Of a DNA stretch of 11,339 nucleotides, positions 1-5,177 are shown piece after piece. Numbering within the stretch: position 1 is the stretch's first letter; every line of letters begins with the position of its first letter. Below the pieces are notes generated by a model that was not told where the DNA came from, searched no databases, and saw nothing but the letters and a program-made list of their open reading frames with translations. The DNA lies in the NCBI GenBank assembly GCA_000431275.1, contig HF989236.1, positions 10,131 to 21,469 of the forward strand. The letters are read 5' to 3'. This stretch comes from Prevotella sp. CAG:755. GTDB lineage: Bacteria; Bacteroidota; Bacteroidia; Bacteroidales; Bacteroidaceae. A program made the position numbers and the translations under genes.

Positions 1-390
1 GATAAGCGATGAGAGGCGCTCGCCGTATGCTACGATGGCGTCGGCTGTCTTGGGAGTCAAATCTTGGATAAGTGAGACCCCCTTGTAGATACTGCCCAAT
101 TCTTCGAGCAGGGCGTCGGTTTTCGCCATGAGGGCTTCGCGTTCCGCACCAGCTGGGATGACATCGAGAATCATGCGGTGGTGGCGTTCGACGAGGGCGG
201 TATACGTGTCGAGGTAAGCACTGTCGCCGTCTGCCGCCTCACGCGAGGCTTTGATCAGGCTGTCTGTGACCCCGCCGAGGGCGGAAACCACCACCACTGC
301 GGGATGGCTGGCGTTTTCGACTATTTGTTTCAAGTTGAGGATACTCTCGGGCGAGCCGACCGAGGTACCTCCGAATTTCATCACTTTCAT
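1..390 (-). CDS. thrA: Aspartokinase N-terminal part, probably bifunctional aspartokinase/homoserine dehydrogenase (partial)
   Basis: Phosphorylates L-aspartate in the cytoplasm, the first step toward lysine, threonine and methionine. The 130 visible residues begin MKVMKFGGTSVGS, which holds the KFGGTSVG nucleotide-binding motif of amino-acid kinases at residues 5-12. A VVVSALGGVTD strand-turn follows, and the visible part ends in GERLSS, a conserved aspartokinase segment. The start is set by the KFGG motif lying immediately after it; an internal Met at residue 4 is the only close alternative. The reading frame runs off the left edge, so the homoserine dehydrogenase half cannot be seen. The bifunctional call rests on recalled similarity to Bacteroidales ThrA, which begins almost identically; a monofunctional LysC is possible. 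A TAnnTTTG promoter lies about 70 bases upstream, and a 52-codon ORF overlaps the start codon by 4 bases (ATGA). Confidence 0.88.
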   Translation of the reverse strand, partial: MKVMKFGGTSVGSPESILNLKQIVENASHPAVVVVSALGGVTDSLIKASREAADGDSAYLDTYTALVERHHRMILDVIPAGAEREALMAKTDALLEELGSIYKGVSLIQDLTPKTADAIVAYGERLSSLI

Positions 391-409
391 CGCTGCATCT
401 GTCGTTTAA

Positions 410-426
410 GGCGGAGCGCGTCCGCC
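410..426 (-). promoter_or_regulatory. Small hairpin in the thrA 5' leader
   Basis: GGCGGA-CGCGC-TCCGCC forms a six-base-pair GC-only stem with a five-base loop, 20 bases before the thrA start codon. It lies within the predicted untranslated leader and could affect translation initiation. Role is inferred only. Confidence 0.35.
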
Positions 427-439
427 GTGTGAGTCGTAT

Positions 440-449
440 TTTGGCCAAA
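440..449. promoter_or_regulatory. 10-bp palindrome TTTGGCCAAA at the predicted thrA start site
   Basis: A perfect 10-bp palindrome begins 8 bases after the -7 box of the thrA promoter, so it falls at about the transcription start. That is a plausible operator position. The palindrome is short and could be chance. Confidence 0.25.
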
Positions 450-456
450 GCCGTTG

Positions 457-487
457 CAAAAGTAGGAATAAAACTTTATCGGGCTAA
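457..487 (-). promoter_or_regulatory. Predicted primary-sigma promoter of thrA
   Basis: Read on the minus strand, TACTTTTG (464 to 457) fits the Bacteroidetes -7 consensus TAnnTTTG. TTAG (487 to 484) sits 19 bases upstream, at the position of the -33 element (consensus TTTG). Transcription would start near 450 and give a leader of about 60 bases. The same TTAG plus TAnnTTTG pairing appears before the second skp gene, which supports the -33 assignment. Confidence 0.6.
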
Positions 488-499
488 CACTGAGGGCAT

Positions 500-538
500 A
501 AAAAAGGGCGAACCCCGCAATCCCTGCGCCGTTCGCCC
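500..538 (-). terminator. Intrinsic terminator pointing toward thrA
   Basis: GGGCGAAC and GTTCGCCC form an eight-base-pair stem. Inside it CGCA pairs with TGCG around a GGGAT loop, giving an extended hairpin with a GG/GG internal loop. On the minus strand it is followed at once by six T residues. On the plus strand there is no T-run, so direction is clear. No conventional gene precedes it on the minus strand; it would end the candidate small RNA or act as an attenuator for read-through into thrA. Confidence 0.7.
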
Positions 539-578
539 GAAACATCTCTATAAGCTTAATATAAACCTAAAACAACTA
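500..578 (-). ncRNA. Candidate sigma-54-dependent small RNA, about 75-80 nt
   Basis: No annotated-type gene lies on this strand here, yet a complete transcription unit can be read. A sigma-54 promoter predicts a start near 578. An AU-rich 5' segment of about 40 nt follows, and the unit ends in a GC-rich hairpin with a U-tract. A single-stranded 5' region ahead of a terminator stem is the usual architecture of a trans-acting bacterial small RNA. The alternative is a leader/attenuator for thrA, because the unit ends about 110 bases before the thrA start codon. I recognise no known RNA family. The call depends on promoter and terminator logic, not on homology. Confidence 0.45.
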
Positions 579-589
579 TCTTAGAAAAA

Positions 590-605
590 GCAACAGCCGT
601 GCCAA
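590..605 (-). promoter_or_regulatory. Sigma-54 (RpoN) promoter, -24/-12 type
   Basis: On the minus strand the sequence reads TTGGCACG-GCTG-TTGC followed by five T. This fits the sigma-54 consensus TTGGCACG-N4-TTGCW throughout. The invariant GG (603-602) and GC (591-590) have the required 12-base periodicity. The predicted start is 12 bases downstream, near 578. It is the only such site I noticed. Sigma-54 promoters need an activator bound upstream, and a dyad lies near -75. Confidence 0.65.
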
Positions 606-642
606 ACTTTTCAGCGCATGGCGATAAAAAGGCGTTGCGCGC

Positions 643-662
643 TTTATTTTGCCCAAAATAAA
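643..662. promoter_or_regulatory. 20-bp dyad TTTATTTTG-CC-CAAAATAAA
   Basis: Two perfect nine-base arms flank a two-base centre. The centre lies about 75 bases upstream of the predicted sigma-54 start and nearly 200 bases before the dacB -7 box. That placement suits an activator (enhancer-binding protein) site for the sigma-54 promoter. As RNA it would be a weak AU stem with too tight a loop, so a DNA operator is more likely than a terminator. The binding protein is unknown. Confidence 0.4.
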
Positions 663-725
663 AGGGAAAAACCTTTTTGAGGCGGGAGAAAATGGGGAAA
701 CGGATACACTGACGTGCGTCGTAGG

Positions 726-784
726 GTGTGGAATGATTGTAGAAGTGTGGAAAAAATCGCCAGCATGTTCCCGCTTATTCCACA
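726..784. repeat. Three TGTGGAA elements, two direct and one inverted
   Basis: GTGTGGAA occurs at 726-733 and again at 745-752, 19 bases apart. ATTCCACA at 777-784 is the inverted partner of TGTGGAAT at 727-734. They lie 150-206 bases upstream of the predicted sigma-54 start and 60-120 bases upstream of the dacB -7 box, so they could serve either promoter. No factor can be named from the sequence. Confidence 0.3.
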
Positions 785-846
785 GCATGGCGAGGCGACT
801 GATGACGGCTTGCGGTCGGGCGGGGTGTGGGTTGAGAAAAAATGCG

Positions 847-854
847 TAACTTTG
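847..854 (+). promoter_or_regulatory. Predicted -7 box of the dacB promoter
   Basis: TAACTTTG matches TAnnTTTG and lies 39 bases before the dacB start codon, so transcription would begin near 860. No convincing -33 TTTG is visible at 19-21 bases upstream, so the promoter may be weak or activator-dependent. Confidence 0.5.
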
Positions 855-893
855 CGCCAGGTCATCTAAGCTTGGAAAAGACTTGAAAAAGGG

Positions 894-2144
894 ATGAAAC
901 GTGAGTTCGTACACATTATTATATATATAGCAGCCATAAGCGTGTGGCTTGCTGGCTGGCAGGCAGACGCTCAGACTTTCACGATTCGCAGTGTGATTGC
1001 CGAGCGCGAGGCGCAGGCCGCCGCCGACAGTTCTCTTGACTGGCCGGACCACTTGCAGGCCCGTCTGTCCGAACTGGTCTGCAATCCGATGTTTGAGCAT
1101 AGCCAGTTGGGGTTGTACGTGTACGACCTGACCGCCGATTCAGCATTGTTCGAACAAGGCAAACGGCAATTGTTGCGTCCGGCTTCGACTCAGAAACTCC
1201 TGACAGCGATTACCGCACTCGCACAGTTGGGCGGATCCTATCGGTTTGAAACGTCGATCTACCGTACGGGCGAATTGGCGGATTCCGTGCTCCATGGCGA
1301 CCTTTATGTCGTCGGAGGCTTCGACCCTCGTTTCGGATACGACGACCTGCGTGCTATGGTCGACAAACTGGCATCTTCCGGCGTACGGCGTATCGACGGA
1401 CGGCTTTTCCTCGATGTGTCGATGAAAGATACGCTCGCCTGGGGGTGGGGATGGTGCTGGGATGACGAACTCGCGCCTTTATCGCCTCTTACGGTGAATG
1501 GTCACGATGATTTTTCAGCCGCTCTGTTTCGGGCGCTTGGTTCTGTGGGGATTTCTTTTGTCGGAGCGATAGAAAACGCTGTGCGCCCTGCCGGTGCCGT
1601 GTTAGTCGCGTCGCGTCACCATAGCATGGATCAAATCTTGACCGAAGCCCTGAAAGAAAGCAATAACCATTATGCAGAAGCTCTCTTCTACCAGCTTGGT
1701 GCACAAGATGGTATGGCTTATCCTTCGGGCGAGGAGTCAGCACGATGCGTCGAGCGTCTTGTGACGAGCCTTGGATTGCCGTTTTCGGACTGTCGCGTAG
1801 CTGACGGCAGCGGTCTCTCGCTTTATAATTATCTGACGCCGGAGGTGCTCGTCGCAGCGTTGCGTTATGCTTATCAGAACAGCGAGATCTACGCTCACTT
1901 GAAACCCGCGCTTCCTGTGGCCGGCTGTGACGGAACCCTACGTCGGCGTATGACGACGGGGAATGCCTGTGCGAATGTTTTTGCGAAGACGGGTACGGTC
2001 GAGGGCGTCAGCACGCTGGCCGGCTATGCCGCAGCTGCAAACGGCCACCTACTTTGTTTTGCCATTATGAACCAAGGTGTGTTGAGCCAGGCTCCTGCAC
2101 GGCGTTTTCAAGACAGCGTCTGCGAAGCACTCACGTCCCCCTGA
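894..2144 (+). CDS. dacB: D-alanyl-D-alanine carboxypeptidase/endopeptidase, PBP4 type (peptidase S13)
   Basis: Periplasmic penicillin-binding protein that removes the terminal D-Ala from peptidoglycan stem peptides and can cut D-Ala-DAP crosslinks. All three active-site motifs are present: SxxK as S98-T-Q-K101 in PASTQKLL, SxN as S256-N-N in KESNNHYAEA, and KTG as K365-T-G in AKTGTVEG. The DGSGLS segment at 304-309 is also typical of S13 enzymes. Residues 1-26 form a signal peptide with likely cleavage after ADA. At 416 residues it is shorter than E. coli PBP4 (477), and the SxxK-to-SxN distance is about 160 residues against about 240 there, so the inserted domains are reduced. It is a single gene with its own TAnnTTTG box; the next gene starts 163 bases on with its own promoter. 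I see no convincing terminator after it. Confidence 0.9.
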   Translation: MKREFVHIIIYIAAISVWLAGWQADAQTFTIRSVIAEREAQAAADSSLDWPDHLQARLSELVCNPMFEHSQLGLYVYDLTADSALFEQGKRQLLRPASTQKLLTAITALAQLGGSYRFETSIYRTGELADSVLHGDLYVVGGFDPRFGYDDLRAMVDKLASSGVRRIDGRLFLDVSMKDTLAWGWGWCWDDELAPLSPLTVNGHDDFSAALFRALGSVGISFVGAIENAVRPAGAVLVASRHHSMDQILTEALKESNNHYAEALFYQLGAQDGMAYPSGEESARCVERLVTSLGLPFSDCRVADGSGLSLYNYLTPEVLVAALRYAYQNSEIYAHLKPALPVAGCDGTLRRRMTTGNACANVFAKTGTVEGVSTLAGYAAAANGHLLCFAIMNQGVLSQAPARRFQDSVCEALTSP

Positions 2145-2256
2145 CGGTGCCGGAACCTGTCCGTTTCCAGTCCGGTGCGGTTTGGGGACACGGGTGATAA
2201 TAGATAAAATTCACTAAAAAAGAGAGGGAACCTACTGTCCACGGAGCAATTGTGAC

Positions 2257-2264
2257 TATCTTTG
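2257..2264 (+). promoter_or_regulatory. Predicted -7 box of the envelope-gene cluster
   Basis: TATCTTTG matches TAnnTTTG and lies 43 bases before the lipoprotein start codon. The -33 region (ACTG, 19 bases upstream) is a poor match. The following genes are close or overlapping, so this is the likely main promoter for 2308-8377. Confidence 0.5.
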
Positions 2265-2307
2265 CAACCTGTATAACCATTGCAATAGTCTGTACATTTC
2301 ATTTCTT

Positions 2308-3687
2308 ATGACGAAAAAGTCAACAGTAGCCGCCATGTTGAGCGTGCTGGCTTGTCTTTTACCCATGACCGGATGCATGGATGACAACGTGGTCAGCAGT
2401 GCCACTTCGGGCCGATGTGCGGTGACAGCCGTGGCGCTCGGCGGGATGCACGTGCGTGTGAATACCGTCACTGCTTCTGGGAACGACACCTCCTATTTGA
2501 CCACACTTTCGGGTAATTACACCCCGATGCAGATAGACCAGCACGCGTTGCGGATATATAATCGTGACTCGCTTCCCATAGGGACAATCGTGAGCCGCGT
2601 CGCTTTCTCCAGTTTCAGTGCCGACGGCGTTCTCGCTCTTCGCACACTTGCCGGGACAGACACCTTGTTCAGTACGAGCGACAGCATCGACTGTTCGCAG
2701 CCCAGGACATTCGTGGTGTATGCAACTGATGGGACCTCGAAGAAAGAGTATACCCTTACGCTGAACGTTCATCAGCAAGAAGGTAATGAGTTCACTTGGG
2801 GACGCACAGTGGCCGCTCTGCCCGATTTGGCGTCCTTGGTGAAACCGAAGGCTGTGGCTTTGGACAACGGCGTGCTTGGAGTGTATGGTTTGCAGGGCAG
2901 TGACCCGGTTCTCTTGAAAGCTACGACGTCCGAAGCGGACGAGTGGACAACGGTTTCGCTTACAGGCGACGTGGCAGGTTTCGAGCCTCGTTCGGTGACT
3001 GAAATGGGTGGACGTTTTTATGCCAACGGCGATGCGGGGCTTATCATGTCGGCCGACGGCCTTGCTTGGAGCGCTGTGGCCGGCGGTATGCCTGTCGTTG
3101 CTGCTTCGACAGATAGCCTGTTCGCCATTCAGGGCGGCGCTTTTTTCAGTTCGGCCGACGGAACGAACTGGGTGCGGAATGCGCACGAAACTGACGGCAT
3201 CCTGCCGACGTCGGCTTATGCGGCCGTATGTACGCCTTCGACGATGTATGAAACTTACGAAGACCTCCTTCTGACGGGTACTCATGAAGGAGATGTCGTT
3301 GTGTGGAAACGAAACCTTGATCGGCTGAACTACAATACTTATCCATGGATATATTATACGCCTACTGAGGAAAACACGCTCACTTTGCCGCTCATGACGT
3401 CGACCACGCTTGTTCCGTATGATGACAAAGTGCTGGCTTTCGGACTTGGTGCGGCGGGCGAATTGGAAACTTACATCAGTTCCGACGGCGGGCGGACTTG
3501 GAAAGACGAGGCAAGTGGCTATACTTTCCCTGTCGTATCCGCCCCGGCAGATATTTCCGCCGTAAGCGACACAGAGGGCTTCCTATGGATTGTCTGCTCC
3601 GGCAGCGGAGAAGTGTGGCGGGGACGGCTCAACCGTATGAGTTGGAGCGAAGACGACGGCGCTTTCGAACGAAACGTTGTGCAGTGA
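2308..3687 (+). CDS. DUF6242-like lipoprotein with Asp-box beta-propeller repeats
   Basis: Predicted outer-membrane lipoprotein of unknown function. The signal peptide ends in LLPMTGC, giving a lipid-modified Cys at residue 23. The next residues are Met-Asp-Asp; acidic residues just after the Cys are the kind of lipoprotein export signal known in Bacteroidetes, so it may face outward. Residues from about 36 to 153 look like a beta-sandwich. The rest has repeats resembling BNR/Asp-box motifs: MSADGLAW (247-254), SSADGTNW (281-288) and SSDGGRTW (391-398), the last fitting SxDxGxTW. This suggests a sialidase-like propeller fold, but no sialidase catalytic residues can be claimed. I place it in DUF6242 from memory of Bacteroidales lipoproteins next to porG. 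Its stop overlaps the porG start (TGATG), indicating co-translation with the outer-membrane protein. Confidence 0.75.
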   Translation: MTKKSTVAAMLSVLACLLPMTGCMDDNVVSSATSGRCAVTAVALGGMHVRVNTVTASGNDTSYLTTLSGNYTPMQIDQHALRIYNRDSLPIGTIVSRVAFSSFSADGVLALRTLAGTDTLFSTSDSIDCSQPRTFVVYATDGTSKKEYTLTLNVHQQEGNEFTWGRTVAALPDLASLVKPKAVALDNGVLGVYGLQGSDPVLLKATTSEADEWTTVSLTGDVAGFEPRSVTEMGGRFYANGDAGLIMSADGLAWSAVAGGMPVVAASTDSLFAIQGGAFFSSADGTNWVRNAHETDGILPTSAYAAVCTPSTMYETYEDLLLTGTHEGDVVVWKRNLDRLNYNTYPWIYYTPTEENTLTLPLMTSTTLVPYDDKVLAFGLGAAGELETYISSDGGRTWKDEASGYTFPVVSAPADISAVSDTEGFLWIVCSGSGEVWRGRLNRMSWSEDDGAFERNVVQ

Positions 3688-4391
3688 TGGCAAGGCGGCG
3701 CACATCGACACTGTGTTTGCTTGCAGCGTGTCTGGGACTGTTTCCCCTCCGCGCGGTGGCACAGGATGATGTGCAATATCGCATGGAACTGGGTGGCGGA
3801 ATCGGCGCTGGCTTTGCGCTGACAGATCTAAATAGCAAATTTTACGGAAATACGACGCTTGCAGGCGGGGCCGTGGTGCGTTTCCTCCTGAACCCGCGCA
3901 TGGCTATCAAGACCAATCTCGTCTATTCAGGAGTAAAAGGCACGACGGCGGACGCCGCGGGATTTTATCCGGTCACTCCCGAAGGTCCGGCTTCTACCGA
4001 CCGCCTAAATTACTCGTTCAATGGTGGAGTCTACGATCTCAGTGCCACGTATGAGTTGAACTTCCTTCCGTACGGCTTTACGCGCGGTTATGAAGGCTAC
4101 TGCCGCCTTGTGCCCTATTTCCAAGTCGGTTTCGGCCTTACGTATGCAACGTCACACGCTTTTTCCGTAAATTTGCCCGTGGGAATAGGCCTGAAATACA
4201 AATTGGCCCGCCGCTTGAATGTTGGCCTTGACTGGCTGGTTCATTTTACCGTCTCCGACAAGCTTGACGGCCTCGAAGCGCCGACGGGCATACGCTCTTC
4301 GGGATTTCGCAACAAGGACCATTATTTTACGACCCTCGTCACCCTGACATACGACATCTTTCCCCGGTGTGTCGATTGCAATAAAGGCTGA
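3687..4391 (+). CDS. porG: PorG/DUF6089-family outer-membrane beta-barrel protein
   Basis: Outer-membrane protein of 234 residues. In Porphyromonas gingivalis, PorG (encoded just before uppS and bamA, as here) is required for type IX secretion and associates with the PorK/PorN rings. The signal peptide ends near VAQ (cleavage after A25). The mature part alternates Gly-rich and aromatic strands. Family-like blocks are NPRMAIKTN (69-77), [18 protein letters not shown] (166-183) and NKDHYF (209-214), and it ends in a CxxC pair (C228, C231). I chose the ATG at 3687, which overlaps the upstream stop as TGATG and is followed directly by the signal peptide; the frame stays open further upstream but over the lipoprotein gene. 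Related proteins also occur in Bacteroidales without type IX secretion, so the role in secretion is inference. The symbol is by family and gene order. Confidence 0.75.
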   Translation: MARRRTSTLCLLAACLGLFPLRAVAQDDVQYRMELGGGIGAGFALTDLNSKFYGNTTLAGGAVVRFLLNPRMAIKTNLVYSGVKGTTADAAGFYPVTPEGPASTDRLNYSFNGGVYDLSATYELNFLPYGFTRGYEGYCRLVPYFQVGFGLTYATSHAFSVNLPVGIGLKYKLARRLNVGLDWLVHFTVSDKLDGLEAPTGIRSSGFRNKDHYFTTLVTLTYDIFPRCVDCNKG

Positions 4392-4431
4392 TGCCGGCGC
4401 AGGAGTGAACAAATTGAGAAAAGAGAAAAGA

Positions 4432-5172
4432 ATGTTAGACAAAGCGCACATACCGGCCCACGTGGCCATCATCATGGACGGGAACGGTCGTTGGGCCAAA
4501 GCTCGCGGCCTCTCGCGCAGCATGGGGCACCAGCAAGGGGTTGAAACGGTGAAACGGATCACCGAAGAAGCCACCCGGCTGGGCATCAAATACCTGACGC
4601 TATACACGTTCTCTACGGAGAACTGGCGGCGGCCTGCCGACGAAATTGCCGCCCTCATGGCTCTCATTCTGGATTCCCTGGAAGAAGAAATCTTCATGCG
4701 GAACAATGTGCGTTTTCGTGTCATTGGCGACACCGGTCGCCTGCCGGTCCCGGTGCGTGAACGGTTGAGCCTTTGCGAAAGGCGGACAGCTGCCAACGAT
4801 CGTATGACGATGGTTGTCGCCCTAAGCTATTCGTCGCGTTGGGAACTCACCGAGGCTTGCCGCAGCATTGTCCGCGAAACGGTCAAAGCGATAGAAAAAA
4901 ACGGAAGTGCGCCAGAAATTACGGAAACTACGATCGAAAGTCACCTCACTACATCGTTCATGCCTGACCCCGATTTGCTCATTCGTACCGGCGGTGAGCT
5001 GCGGCTGAGCAATTATCTGCTTTGGCAGTGCGCCTATACTGAACTTTATTTCTGCGACACCTATTGGCCCGACTTCGACGAGGCGGCCTTTCGTGTCGCC
5101 ATCGAGGAATATCAGCACCGCCAGCGGCGATATGGCCAGACCGGCGACCAGGTTGAACAACAGTCGGAATAA
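4432..5172 (+). CDS. uppS: Undecaprenyl diphosphate synthase (cis-prenyltransferase)
   Basis: Condenses eight isopentenyl diphosphates onto farnesyl diphosphate to make the C55 lipid carrier for peptidoglycan and surface glycans; cytoplasmic, membrane-associated. Motifs in order: [14 protein letters not shown] with the essential Asp at 16, HQQGVETVK (33-41), [11 protein letters not shown] (58-68), [10 protein letters not shown] (130-139) and the pyrophosphate-binding block [10 protein letters not shown] (185-194) with Arg185, Arg191 and Ser193. Glu204 in AYTELYF and the WPDF motif follow. At 246 residues it has normal family length. I chose ATG 4432 because it puts the [11 protein letters not shown] block near the N-terminus and follows a purine-rich stretch (AAAGAGAAAAGA). 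GTG codons at 4369 and 4405 are in-frame alternatives; the first would overlap porG. The gene ends five bases before bamA. Confidence 0.95.
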   Translation: MLDKAHIPAHVAIIMDGNGRWAKARGLSRSMGHQQGVETVKRITEEATRLGIKYLTLYTFSTENWRRPADEIAALMALILDSLEEEIFMRNNVRFRVIGDTGRLPVPVRERLSLCERRTAANDRMTMVVALSYSSRWELTEACRSIVRETVKAIEKNGSAPEITETTIESHLTTSFMPDPDLLIRTGGELRLSNYLLWQCAYTELYFCDTYWPDFDEAAFRVAIEEYQHRQRRYGQTGDQVEQQSE

Positions 5173-5177
5173 CTCTC

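Larger units (their letters stand above)
387..545 (-). other. Small ORF of 52 codons overlapping the thrA start (possible leader peptide)
   Basis: An uninterrupted frame begins MFRANGAGIAGF and ends RLKRQMQR. Its TGA stop overlaps the thrA ATG as ATGA, the layout typical of translational coupling. The 5' third is encoded by the terminator hairpin of the candidate small RNA, and the thrA promoter lies inside the frame, so only read-through of the sigma-54 transcript could supply the full message. No clear ribosome binding site is visible and I recognise no family. It has some Thr (NTTHT) but no strong run of regulatory codons. It may be chance; I record it because of its exact junction with thrA. 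Confidence 0.2.

Noticed and set aside
657..677. AAAAGG-GAAAAA-CCTTTTT as a plus-strand terminator
   Set aside because: The stem has only two G-C pairs and there is no plus-strand gene upstream that it would end; the overlapping 20-bp dyad is the stronger signal.
745..753. TGTGGAAAA as a possible DnaA box (consensus TGTGGATAA)
   Set aside because: One mismatch, no cluster of good boxes, no dnaA/dnaN or other origin genes nearby.
576..1100. 174-codon minus-strand ORF overlapping the start of dacB and the intergenic region
   Set aside because: It is antisense to the dacB signal peptide and catalytic region, shows no domain-like sequence, and its 3' end contains the sigma-54 promoter elements. 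The dacB frame is clearly the real one.
2359..3285. 308-codon minus-strand ORF inside the lipoprotein gene
   Set aside because: The plus frame has a signal peptide with lipobox and repeat motifs; the minus frame has neither and is rich in Arg/His as expected of a reverse reading.
4369..4431. Longer uppS starting at GTG 4369
   Set aside because: It would overlap the porG coding end by 23 bases and add a segment unlike the family; the ATG at 4432 gives the usual short N-terminus before the catalytic Asp.
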